Under the pieces are notes generated by a model that was not told the DNA's origin, did no database searches, and saw only the letters and a program-made list of their open reading frames with translations. From positions 1 to 29,474 of the forward strand of contig JBBASJ010000026.1 of NCBI GenBank assembly GCA_040399325.1: a DNA stretch of 29,474 nucleotides, given 5' to 3'. Positions 7,545-15,169 of this stretch are shown here, piece after piece (within the stretch, counting starts at the first letter, position 1; each line of letters opens with the position of its first letter). This DNA is from RGUW01 sp040399325. Its GTDB lineage: Bacteria; Cyanobacteriota; Cyanobacteriia; PCC-6307; Cyanobiaceae. The translations under genes were made by a program, and so were the position numbers.

Positions 7545-8018
7545 TCACCCCTGCTGCCGGCGCCTGAGCCGCTCCAGCTCCTGTTCGGCCTCGAACGCCG
7601 CCCATTCCGATTCAAGATCCCGGCCGGTTGATGTTCGGTTGCTGCCCAGCTGCTCGAGCTCGGCCTCGACCCGGGCAAAGCGGGCCCCCAGCTCGGCCAG
7701 CTCTTGCCAGCGTTGGCGCCCCTGCAGCATCAGCTGCGCCACATGGGCTTCGGCCCGGGAGGCCAGATCGGCAGCGCCCGCCTGACGCGCCTTGGTGCTG
7801 CGCTGCTGCCACTGGCGGATCTCGCCCGCGAGCTCCAGCAGGGCCTGGCGTTGCTGCTGGGCCTGCTGCTGCAGCTGCAGCCGCGTGCGACCCAGCTGCT
7901 CCTGGCGCTCCTGGGCCTCCTGTTGCTCGAGCCGGGTCTGCTGGGCCGGGTTGGCCTGCAGAAAGGCCTCCAGCTGCTGGTTGAGCCGGGCTTCGAGATC
8001 GTCGAACCAGGTGCCCAT
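7545..8018 (-). CDS. Hercynine metabolism-associated coiled-coil protein (TIGR04376-like)
   Basis: The 157-residue product is almost entirely alpha-helical and very rich in Gln, Glu, Leu, Ala and Arg. Long heptad-like stretches (LEQQEAQERQEQLGRTRLQLQQQ, about 29-51; VEAELEQLGSN, about 117-127) predict coiled coil. The N-terminus MGTWFDDLEARLNQQLEAFLQANP resembles a cyanobacterial family that I recall being named for its link with egtB/egtD; the family number is from memory. No enzyme motif, signal peptide or membrane segment is visible. The ATG overlaps the stop of the upstream small gene (TGATG on the minus strand), and it is the last gene of the hercynine operon. Its molecular role is unknown; a scaffold or shape-like role is only a guess. 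Confidence 0.8.
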   Translation of the reverse strand: MGTWFDDLEARLNQQLEAFLQANPAQQTRLEQQEAQERQEQLGRTRLQLQQQAQQQRQALLELAGEIRQWQQRSTKARQAGAADLASRAEAHVAQLMLQGRQRWQELAELGARFARVEAELEQLGSNRTSTGRDLESEWAAFEAEQELERLRRRQQG

Positions 8019-8248
8019 CAGGGGTTTTCGGGTGCCCGGGTGATCAGGGGAGCCTCGATCTCCTCGGTGAGCGGGGTGATCGCCGCCTCGCGGGAGCGCA
8101 GCAGCAGCTGGGTGAGCCGGGCGATCGCCCCCTCGCCCAGGTCCTGCTCGCTGATCCGATCAAAGGCCCGGCGGTAGAGCTCCTCGAGCTCGGCGATCAG
8201 CGATTCGCGGGTCTGCCGCATGGCGGCGCGCTGGTCTTCGCGGCTCAT
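8018..8248 (-). CDS. Hercynine metabolism small protein (TIGR04375-like)
   Basis: This 76-residue protein begins MSREDQRAAMRQTRESLIAELEELYRRAFDRI and is mostly helical, with a C-terminal stretch (AITPLTEEIEAPLI) rich in Thr, Glu and Ile. It matches my recollection of a small cyanobacterial family found only beside egtB/egtD genes. No catalytic or metal-binding motif is visible. It begins 10 bases after the egtD stop and ends in a TGATG overlap with the coiled-coil gene, so the two small proteins are probably made together and may bind one another. Function is unknown. Confidence 0.8.
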   Translation of the reverse strand: MSREDQRAAMRQTRESLIAELEELYRRAFDRISEQDLGEGAIARLTQLLLRSREAAITPLTEEIEAPLITRAPENP

Positions 8249-8258
8249 GGCTGGGGGG

Positions 8259-9236
8259 CTAGGGGTCTGGGCTGGAGTCTGCCTGGGCCAGCAGGTGCAG
8301 GCTCAGATCCCCGGCCCCATCGCTCCAGCTGCGCACCAGCCGCCAGCCCGCGGCGGCGGCCAGCCGGGCGAAGGCCTCGGGGCCGTACTTGACGCTGTAT
8401 TCGGTGATCAGTGCTTCACCGGCGCCGAAGCGCCAGCTGCGGCCCGCCAGCGTGACCAGCTGGTCACGCTCGCTCACCAGGGCCATGGCGATGCGGCTGT
8501 GCTCGGCCTGCCAGTGGGCCTCGTAGCGGAAGGCCGAGGGGTCGAAGTCGCCCTGCAGGTCCTGGTTGAGCCGCACCAGCAGGTTGCGGGCAAAGGCGGC
8601 CGAGATGCCGGCGGCGTCGTTGTAGGCCGCCTCCAGCCGCGCCTCCGTTTTGGGCTGGTCGATGCCGATCAGCAGCTGGGAGCCCGGCCCCAGCAGTCTG
8701 GCCATCTGGGCCAGCAATGCCGTGGCTTCCTCGGGGGTGAAGTTGCCCAGGGAGCTGCCGGGATAGAAGCCCAGCCTGGGCTCCTGCCGCAGCAGGGGGT
8801 CGTGCGGCAGGGCCGGCAGGTTGCTGTAGTCGCAGCAGACCCCCAGCACCGGCACCTGGGGGTGCTCCTGCTGCAGCACCGCACAGGCCTGGCGCAGGGC
8901 TGCGGCGCTGATGTCGAGCGCGGCGTAGGCCCCCGGTCTGAGGGCCTGCAGCAGCGGACCCACCTTGCGGGCGTTGCCCGCTCCAAACTCGACCACCACC
9001 CCGGGCCTGTGGCCCACCGCGGCGGCCATGGCGGCGGCCTGCTGCCCCAGCAGCGCCATTTCGGTGCGGGTGAGGCTGTATTCGGGCTGCTGGCAGATCA
9101 GCTCGAACAGGCGTGATCCTTCGCTGTCGTAGAGCAGCCAGGCCGGCAGCTGCCGCGGCTGGCGCGCCAGGCCCTGGCAGACCACGGCCTCCAGGTCGGC
9201 AGGGGCCGGATGCAGATCGAGAACGCGGGTGCTCAA
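8259..9236 (-). CDS. egtD: L-histidine N-alpha-methyltransferase (hercynine synthase)
   Basis: EgtD transfers three methyl groups from S-adenosylmethionine to the alpha-amino group of histidine, giving hercynine. The 325-residue product fits the family length. It has the signature YDSEGSRLFELICQ...EYSLTRTE (about 36-59), in which Y53 corresponds to the histidine-binding Tyr. It also has the SAM loop VVEFGAGNARK (about 81-91), YPGSSLGNFTPEEA, and the C-terminal EYSVKY segment. The start is inferred as TTG at 9236, because it overlaps the egtB TGA (TTGA) and gives the right N-terminus; no ATG lies close in frame. It is the second gene of the minus-strand operon. Hercynine is the substrate of EgtB upstream. 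Confidence 0.93.
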   Translation of the reverse strand: MSTRVLDLHPAPADLEAVVCQGLARQPRQLPAWLLYDSEGSRLFELICQQPEYSLTRTEMALLGQQAAAMAAAVGHRPGVVVEFGAGNARKVGPLLQALRPGAYAALDISAAALRQACAVLQQEHPQVPVLGVCCDYSNLPALPHDPLLRQEPRLGFYPGSSLGNFTPEEATALLAQMARLLGPGSQLLIGIDQPKTEARLEAAYNDAAGISAAFARNLLVRLNQDLQGDFDPSAFRYEAHWQAEHSRIAMALVSERDQLVTLAGRSWRFGAGEALITEYSVKYGPEAFARLAAAAGWRLVRSWSDGAGDLSLHLLAQADSSPDP

Positions 9237-10459
9237 GGGCTGGCCTGCTGCTGGGAGTCCCGGGCCAGCCGCACACCGCTCGCCATCCAGCGGCAGGCGG
9301 GGCCATAGAAGTTGCGGTAGGTGCGGCGTTCGTGACCGGCCGGCGTCAGATGGCAGCTGCCGCGCAACACCATCTGGGAGCTCATGAATTTGCCGTTGTA
9401 CTCCCCCACGGCGCCCGCAGCCGGGGCAAAGCCCGGGTAGGGCCGGTAGGGGCTGGCGGTCCACTGCCACAGCACGCCGAAGGCCTGGGGCAGCTGATCG
9501 GCCAGCAGTTCCCATTCGGCCTCACTTGGCAGCCGAGCCCCGGCCCAGCGGGCATAGGCATCGGCCTCGAACCAGCTCAGGTGCCGCACTGGCGCCTCCC
9601 CATCGCGCTGCTGCCGACCCGCCAGGCTGAACGCGTCGCTGCCGCGCCAGTAGCGGGGTGCCTGCCAGCCCCGTTGCTGCACCGCGGCCCAGCCTTCGCT
9701 CATCCACAGCTCGGGTCTGCGGTAGCCACCATCGGCGATGAAGGCGGCAAAGTCGCCATTGCTCACCAACCGCTCGGCGATCGCAAAGGGCTCCAGCCAG
9801 ACCCGGTGCCGCGGCGCCTCATTGTCAAAGTGAAATCCGGCTGCAGCCCCGGGGTGGCCGATCTCCACCAGCCCGCCGGGATGGCTCAGCCAGCGGGGTT
9901 CATGGCCTGAACCGGCGCTCGGCTGGCGCCAGGCGGCGGCAAACCGCGCTTCGGGCGCCGCGTCGTAAACGGGCTCCAGGGGGTTGCGGCTGAAGCCATC
10001 GAGCAGGTCCATCAGCAGCAGTTCCTGGTGCTGTTGCTCGTGTTGCAGACCCAGCTCCAGCAGGCTCAGCTGCTCTGCGCTCGGGCCGCAGGCGTCAGGG
10101 CGGCTCAGCAGCTGCTGCAGGGCGGCGTCGACCCGCTGCCGCCAGGCCAGCACCGCCGCGATCGGCGGACGGCTCAGCAGCCCCCGCTCGGGCCGGGGGT
10201 GCCTGGCACCCACCGCGTCGTAATAACTGTTGAACAGATAGCTCCAGGCCTCGGGCGCCGGCTCGAAGCCCGTGATCTGCCCCGCGGCCAGGGCCGGCTT
10301 CAGCACAAAGGTCTCGAAGAACCAGGTGGTGTGGCCCAGGTGCCACTTGGGCGGGCTGGCGTCGGCCATGCCCTGCAGGCACAGGTCCTCGCTCTCCAGG
10401 GGCGCAATCAGCTCAAGAGTGTGGTGCCGCACCTGTTGCAGCCGCTGGGCGAGGGCCAT
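9233..10459 (-). CDS. egtB: Hercynine oxygenase / sulfoxide synthase EgtB
   Basis: EgtB is an iron enzyme that uses oxygen to join hercynine to a cysteine-type thiol, forming the sulfoxide precursor of ergothioneine. The 408-residue product has an N-terminal DinB-like domain with KWHLGHTTWFFE (H40/H43) and LQHEQQHQELL (H140, H144), the expected three-histidine iron site. The C-terminal half is a formylglycine-generating-enzyme-type fold (about 190-400), with LPSEAEWE, WQWTASPYRPYPGF and the RGSCHLT...RNFY...GVRLAR ending. I chose ATG 10459. An in-frame ATG at 10522 would add 21 residues and leave almost no room for the divergent cysteine synthase promoter. A TAGGGT hexamer on the minus strand (10482-10487) is a possible -10 box. 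Thiol specificity (cysteine or gamma-glutamylcysteine) cannot be read by eye. Confidence 0.92.
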   Translation of the reverse strand: MALAQRLQQVRHHTLELIAPLESEDLCLQGMADASPPKWHLGHTTWFFETFVLKPALAAGQITGFEPAPEAWSYLFNSYYDAVGARHPRPERGLLSRPPIAAVLAWRQRVDAALQQLLSRPDACGPSAEQLSLLELGLQHEQQHQELLLMDLLDGFSRNPLEPVYDAAPEARFAAAWRQPSAGSGHEPRWLSHPGGLVEIGHPGAAAGFHFDNEAPRHRVWLEPFAIAERLVSNGDFAAFIADGGYRRPELWMSEGWAAVQQRGWQAPRYWRGSDAFSLAGRQQRDGEAPVRHLSWFEADAYARWAGARLPSEAEWELLADQLPQAFGVLWQWTASPYRPYPGFAPAAGAVGEYNGKFMSSQMVLRGSCHLTPAGHERRTYRNFYGPACRWMASGVRLARDSQQQASP

Positions 10460-10536
10460 GGCCGTCGTCACGTCGCGTCTGACCCTAAAGGCCTGCCCGG
10501 GGGTGCCTACCATCCGAGCCATGCACGCGCGTGGCC

Positions 10537-11550
10537 ATGGGCGCCGATCACCCCGGCATCAGCCAAGGATTTGTGGGGGCGGTGGGCAACACACCCCTGA
10601 TCAGGCTTGCCGCCCTCAGTGAGCTGACCGGCTGCACGATTCTCGGCAAGGCCGAATTCATGAACCCCGGCGGCTCGGTCAAGGACCGGGCGGCCCTGGG
10701 CATCCTGCTCGAGGCCGAACAGAACGGTGAGCTCAGGCCCGGCGGCACCGTGGTCGAGGGCACGGCCGGCAACACCGGCATTGGGCTGACCCACCTGTGC
10801 AATGCCCGCGGCTACAGGGCCCTGATCGTGATCCCCGAGACCCAGTCGGCCGAAAAGATCGGCCTGCTGCGCAGCCTCGGGGCCGAGGTGCGCACCGTGC
10901 CGGCGGTGCCCTACCGCGATCCCAACAACTATGTGCGCCTGTCGGGTCGCCTTGCGGCCGAAACTCCCGGCGCGGTCTGGGCCAACCAATTCGACAACTT
11001 GGCCAACCGGCGCGCCCACTTCAACACCACCGGGCCCGAGATCTGGCAGCAGACCGGCGGCCAGGTCGATGCCTGGGTGGCGGCCACCGGCACCGGCGGC
11101 ACCTATGCCGGGGTGGCTCTCTATCTCAAGCAGCAGAACCCTGCGGTGCGCTGCGTGCTGGCTGACCCCCACGGCAGCGCGCTCTACAGCTGGGCCACCA
11201 GCGGTGAACTGAGCAGCGAGGGCAGCTCGATCACCGAAGGCATCGGCAACAGCCGGGTGACCGCCAACCTCGAGGGCGCACCGGTCGATGACGCCGTGCG
11301 CATTGACGATCAGCAGGCGCTTGAGACCATTTATCAGCTCCTCTGGCGTGAGGGTCTGTTCTTGGGTGGATCCGTGGGAATCAATGTCGCCGCTGCGGTG
11401 GAAACGGCCCGGCGGCTGGGGCCGGGGCACACGATCGTGACCGTGCTGTGCGACAGCGGCGATCGCTACCGCTCCCGCCTTTACGACCGCGACTGGTTGG
11501 CCTCGCGCGGTCTGCGCCAGCCCGCGGCTGTGGCCGAGGTGCCAGCGTGA
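10537..11550 (+). CDS. Cysteine synthase-family PLP enzyme
   Basis: This is a fold-type II pyridoxal-phosphate enzyme of the O-acetylserine sulfhydrylase family, which makes cysteine from O-acetylserine and sulfide. The 337-residue product shows the PLP lysine in MNPGGSVKDRAAL (K49), the substrate loop EGTAGNTGIGL (74-84; usually EPTSGNTG), the phosphate-binding ATGTGGTYAGV, and LCDSGDRY near the end. The EGTAGNTG loop and the PAVPYRDPNNYVRLSGRLA segment place it in a CysK-like side branch rather than classic CysK/CysM, so exact substrates are uncertain. I preferred ATG 10537; GTG 10531 is two codons upstream. It is divergent from egtB with about 77 bases between starts. Its stop overlaps the start of the kinase-like gene (GTGA). 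A role in supplying cysteine for EgtB is an inference from position. Confidence 0.88.
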   Translation: MGADHPGISQGFVGAVGNTPLIRLAALSELTGCTILGKAEFMNPGGSVKDRAALGILLEAEQNGELRPGGTVVEGTAGNTGIGLTHLCNARGYRALIVIPETQSAEKIGLLRSLGAEVRTVPAVPYRDPNNYVRLSGRLAAETPGAVWANQFDNLANRRAHFNTTGPEIWQQTGGQVDAWVAATGTGGTYAGVALYLKQQNPAVRCVLADPHGSALYSWATSGELSSEGSSITEGIGNSRVTANLEGAPVDDAVRIDDQQALETIYQLLWREGLFLGGSVGINVAAAVETARRLGPGHTIVTVLCDSGDRYRSRLYDRDWLASRGLRQPAAVAEVPA

Positions 11551-13505
11551 GCGCGGTGGGCTCCCTGATCGGCGATCGCTACCGCCTCGAGCAGCAACTC
11601 AGCAGCGGCGAGCAGGGCAACCTGTGGCGCGCCAGCGATCTGCTGGCCGGCGATGCCGCCGTGGCCCTGCGCGAGCTGGGCCCCACCCATGCCCCCGACC
11701 CGGTGCGCGAGTGCTGGGGCCGCCTGCAGGGGGTGCTGCACCCCCAGGTGCCCCGGCTGGGGGGCGCGATCGCCGCAGGCGGCAGCCTCTGGCTGGTGCG
11801 TGAATGGCAGGTGGGACGCACCTTTGAGCAGCTTCGGCTGGCCCGGCTCGAACGCCAGCTGGTGTTTGGTGCCGGTGAGGTGCTGTTGCTGCTGCGGCAG
11901 CTGCTGCCGGTGCTGGCGGTGCTGCACAGCCAGGAGCTGGTGCACGGCGACCTGAGCCCGGCCAATCTGCTGCGCCGCGACAGCGACGGGCTGCCCGTGC
12001 TGCTCGATTTCGGCCTGGTGAGCGGGCTGCCCGCCGCCACCGCGGGCTATGCGCCCCCCGAACTGGCCCGGGGCGGCGTGCCCCAGCCCTGGATGGATCT
12101 CCACGCCCTTGGGGTGCTGGCCCTGGTGCTGGTCAGCGGTAAGCCACCGGCGGCCCTGCTGGATCCGGTGACCCTGGCCTGGCGCTGGCCGGTGCCGCTG
12201 GAGGCGGAACCGGCGCTGCAGGGTCTGCTGGCCCGGTTGATCACCGCTGAGCCGCGCCAGCGCTTCGGCTCGGCCAGCGAAGCGCTCAAGGCCTTCCAGG
12301 CCCTGGCGATGCCCGAGAGCACCGGGCCCGTGCCCCAGGCCGATCGCACCGTGGTGCTGGTGCCGCCGCCGGCGCCTCCTGAAGAACGGGTTGAGCCCGA
12401 GCCTGAGAGCCCCAGCCCTGCTGAACCTCCGGCCCCGCAACTGCCGCCCCTGCCGGCCCCCGCTGCCAGCCAGGCCCCGGCCGCCCCTGCCCGCAGCCGC
12501 GCCGAAGAACGCGAGGAGGCGGTCGAAGGAGGTGTCTGGCCCGTGGTGATCGCCCTGGTGCTGTCGGCGGTGGTCGGCACGGCCCTGGGCTGGTGGTTCC
12601 TCAACCGCGGCCGGCTGCAGCCCAGCACCCCCGATGCCGCCCTGCAGCTGCCCAGCAGCCTGCCGGCGGTCGAGGTCGATCAGCGCCAGCAGCTGCTCAA
12701 CCGGCTGCGGGCCATGCAGGTGGATCGGGCCTGGTTCCTGCGCCTGGTTGACGCCAGCCTGCTGGCCCAGTTTCCAGAGCGGGGTGGTCGACTGCCCAGT
12801 GATGCAGCGGCCGATGCGCCGCTGCGCAAGGTCTGGAACGAGCTGGCCGAAGACTGGCTCGCCAAGGTCGAGCAGCTGCCGCTCGAGATTCGCCGCCGGC
12901 TCGGCTCCTTCTCGAACGGCGATTGGCAGCAGCGCCAGAAGTCGCTGGTGGCCCAGGGACTCAGCCCCGCGGTGCTGCGGCAGCTGGTCTCCGGCAGCGC
13001 CAGCACCCTGCTGCCTGGCCGCGATACCGGTGACATTCCCCCGGAGCCGTTCCGGCAGCTCTGGTTTGCCGCCGCCGAGCAGAGCCTGGCCAACATGCAG
13101 ATCGAGGCGATCGAGGCCCAGCCGCTCGAGACCCGGGTGCTCTCGGCCCAGGTCGACGCCGGCGGCGCCCGGTTGTTCCCGATTCGATTGCCGGCCGGCC
13201 ACCGGCTGGTGCTGGGGGTCAACGGCTCGCCGCTGATGCAGATGGCGGTGTTCTCGGCCGATGGCGCTCCACTCGAAAGCCGCGGCCCCCTGCGGGTGGT
13301 GAGCCTGGCGGCGCAGCCACGCTCACCGGTGCAGCTGCTGGTCAGCAACGAGGGTGTGGCCCCGGCCCTGATCACCCTGTCGCTGCGGGCCGATCCGCCC
13401 AGCGCTCCGAGGCCGCCGGTCGCCACGCCCCCAGCACCCGCTGCACCGCCTGCGGCGCCGGGTGAGCCCCCTGCCCCGCCCGCCCCTGGCCCGGCCCAGC
13501 CCTGA
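11547..13505 (+). CDS. Membrane-anchored Ser/Thr kinase-like protein, probably degenerate
   Basis: The 652-residue product has an N-terminal Hanks-type kinase fold (about 8-252). The catalytic-loop motif HGDLSPAN (133-140), DFG (154-156), YAPPE (168-172) and D184LHALG are kept. The ATP-binding N-lobe is eroded: the glycine loop reads LSSGEQGNLW (18-27), and the VAIK lysine is replaced by arginine in VALRELG (R42). A proline/glutamate-rich linker (about 263-316) leads to one membrane segment (WPVVIALVLSAVVGTALGWWFL, 331-352). A periplasmic region of about 270 residues follows, ending in a Pro/Ala tail. The start is GTG 11547, overlapping the cysteine synthase stop (GTGA), so the two are coupled. 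It could be a pseudokinase that senses or scaffolds at the membrane. The ligand is unknown. Confidence 0.85.
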   Translation: MSAVGSLIGDRYRLEQQLSSGEQGNLWRASDLLAGDAAVALRELGPTHAPDPVRECWGRLQGVLHPQVPRLGGAIAAGGSLWLVREWQVGRTFEQLRLARLERQLVFGAGEVLLLLRQLLPVLAVLHSQELVHGDLSPANLLRRDSDGLPVLLDFGLVSGLPAATAGYAPPELARGGVPQPWMDLHALGVLALVLVSGKPPAALLDPVTLAWRWPVPLEAEPALQGLLARLITAEPRQRFGSASEALKAFQALAMPESTGPVPQADRTVVLVPPPAPPEERVEPEPESPSPAEPPAPQLPPLPAPAASQAPAAPARSRAEEREEAVEGGVWPVVIALVLSAVVGTALGWWFLNRGRLQPSTPDAALQLPSSLPAVEVDQRQQLLNRLRAMQVDRAWFLRLVDASLLAQFPERGGRLPSDAAADAPLRKVWNELAEDWLAKVEQLPLEIRRRLGSFSNGDWQQRQKSLVAQGLSPAVLRQLVSGSASTLLPGRDTGDIPPEPFRQLWFAAAEQSLANMQIEAIEAQPLETRVLSAQVDAGGARLFPIRLPAGHRLVLGVNGSPLMQMAVFSADGAPLESRGPLRVVSLAAQPRSPVQLLVSNEGVAPALITLSLRADPPSAPRPPVATPPAPAAPPAAPGEPPAPPAPGPAQP

Positions 13506-13508
13506 GCC

Positions 13509-14009
13509 CTAGAGGCGGGCGATGGCGGCCCGGGTTTCCTTGGCGTCTTGCTTGCGGCGCTCTTCGGCCCGTTTGTCGTGCAGCTTGCGGCCCTTGCCCA
13601 GCCCCAGCGTCAGCTTGATCCAACTGCCCTTGAGGTGCAGGTTGAGCGGCACCAGGGTCAGACCCTTCTGATCCAGCCCGCCGCGCAGCTTGTCGATCTC
13701 GCGGCGGTGGGCCAGCAGCTTGCGCACCCGCAGCGGGTCGTGGTTGAAGTATTTGCTGGCGTGGCTGTGGGGCGAGATGTGCACGTTGTGCAGCTGCAGC
13801 TCGCCATTGCGGATCAGGCAGAAGCCATCGCGCAGGTTCACCTGGCCGGCCCGGATCGACTTGACCTCGGTGCCCAGCAGCTCGATGCCGGTCTCCAGGG
13901 TTTCGAGGATCTCGTACTGATGGCGCGCGAAACGGTTGTCGGCCAGCAGCCGGTTGGCCTCGTTGCGCCGGGCGCGGGCGGCAGCTTTCTTGGCTCCGCC
14001 TTTGGCCAT
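13509..14009 (-). CDS. smpB: SsrA-binding protein SmpB
   Basis: SmpB binds tmRNA and brings it to stalled ribosomes for trans-translation. The 166-residue product has the family core NRFARHQYEILETLETGIELLGTEVKSIRAGQVNLRDGF (about 25-63), then HISPHSHASKYFNHDPLRVRKLL, LTLVPLNLHLKGSWIKLTLGLGKGRKLHDKR, and the basic tail. The ATG at 14009 is preceded by GGGGAG nine bases upstream, and the product starts MAKGGAKKAAARARRN as usual, so longer in-frame starts are rejected. The gene is convergent with the kinase-like gene (stops 3 bases apart) and divergent from ruvB. The tmRNA gene itself is not in this window. Confidence 0.95.
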   Translation of the reverse strand: MAKGGAKKAAARARRNEANRLLADNRFARHQYEILETLETGIELLGTEVKSIRAGQVNLRDGFCLIRNGELQLHNVHISPHSHASKYFNHDPLRVRKLLAHRREIDKLRGGLDQKGLTLVPLNLHLKGSWIKLTLGLGKGRKLHDKRAEERRKQDAKETRAAIARL

Positions 14010-14077
14010 GGCTTCTGACTCCCCGCTGCAACGCACTCGTTCCTCCGACCCTAGGCAGGGGCCGGTACCCTCGGGCC

Positions 14078-15169
14078 ATGGCGATCGTCTCTTCTGCGTC
14101 CGGGTCGGCACCGGGGCCGGGATCCACCCGGGCGGGGCGCCCGCCCGCAGCGGCGGCTGAACCGGCGCGACTGGTCGACCCGGCCAGCCAGAGCGACGAC
14201 AGCGGCGACCTGCCCCTGCGCGAAGACTCACTGCGGCCCCGGCGCCTGGCCGATTACATCGGCCAGAGCGAGCTCAAGCAGGTGCTGGGCATCGCCATCG
14301 AGGCCACCCGGAGCCGTGGCGAGGCCCTCGATCACGTGCTGCTCTATGGACCTCCCGGTCTGGGCAAGACCACCATGGCCCTGGTGCTGGCGACCGAGCT
14401 GGGGGTGCGGTGCCGCATCACCAGTGCCCCGGCCCTCGAGCGCCCCCGCGACATCGTGGGTCTGCTGGTGAACCTGCAGCCCCGTGAGTTGTTGTTCATC
14501 GACGAGATCCACCGGCTCAACCGGGTGGCCGAGGAGATCCTCTACCCGGCGATGGAGGACTTTCGCCTCGATCTCACCGTGGGCAAGGGCACCACGGCCC
14601 GCACCCGCAGCCTTGAGATCGCTCCGTTCACCCTGGTGGGGGCCACAACCCGGGCCGGATCGCTGAGTTCGCCGCTGCGGGATCGCTTCGGTCTGATCCA
14701 GCGGCTCGAGTTCTATGGCCTTGACGAGCTGCGGGCGATCGTCGAGCGGGCCGCCGGCCTGCTCGACCTGCGGCTGCAGCCCGAAGCGGCCCTCGAGGTG
14801 GCCCGGCGCTGCCGCGGCACCCCCCGCATCGCCAACCGGCTGCTGCGGCGGGTGCGCGATGTGGCGGTGGTGGGCGGCCACGCCGTCATCGGCCCTGAGC
14901 TGGTGGCCCAGGCCCTGAGCCTGCACCGCGTCGATGACCGGGGCCTCGACGCCAGCGACCGGCGCCTGCTGACCCTGCTGCTCGAGGGCCACGGCGGCGG
15001 GCCGGTGGGGCTCGACACCCTGGCCGCGGCCCTGGGGGAGGACTCCGTCACCCTCGAAACCGTGGTGGAGCCCTACCTGCTGCAGCTGGGTTTTCTGCAG
15101 CGCACGCCCCGGGGCCGGATCGCCACCGATGCCGCCCGCCGGCACCTGGGCCGGGAGGCGGCGGCGTGA
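14078..15169 (+). CDS. ruvB: Holliday junction branch-migration ATPase RuvB
   Basis: RuvB is the AAA+ motor that, with RuvA, drives Holliday-junction branch migration. The 363-residue product contains Walker A GPPGLGKTT (91-99), Walker B LLFIDEIHRL (138-147), sensor 1 with arginine finger GATTRAGSLSSPLRDRFG (188-205), and the C-terminal winged-helix domain with EPYLLQLGFLQRTPRGR. The first 45 or so residues are a low-complexity Ala/Pro/Ser/Asp leader before the conserved LREDSLRPRRLADYIGQ. ATG 14078 is the only ATG start I see; the true start might be an internal GTG or TTG. Its stop overlaps the next gene as GTGA, so ruvB heads an overlapping operon whose other members are unrelated to recombination. 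Confidence 0.96.
   Translation: MAIVSSASGSAPGPGSTRAGRPPAAAAEPARLVDPASQSDDSGDLPLREDSLRPRRLADYIGQSELKQVLGIAIEATRSRGEALDHVLLYGPPGLGKTTMALVLATELGVRCRITSAPALERPRDIVGLLVNLQPRELLFIDEIHRLNRVAEEILYPAMEDFRLDLTVGKGTTARTRSLEIAPFTLVGATTRAGSLSSPLRDRFGLIQRLEFYGLDELRAIVERAAGLLDLRLQPEAALEVARRCRGTPRIANRLLRRVRDVAVVGGHAVIGPELVAQALSLHRVDDRGLDASDRRLLTLLLEGHGGGPVGLDTLAAALGEDSVTLETVVEPYLLQLGFLQRTPRGRIATDAARRHLGREAAA

Noticed and set aside
11481..13202. 573-codon open frame opposite the kinase-like gene
   Set aside because: It is a low-complexity Gln/Gly/His/Arg-rich reading antisense to a recognisable gene; no motif and no translation signal.
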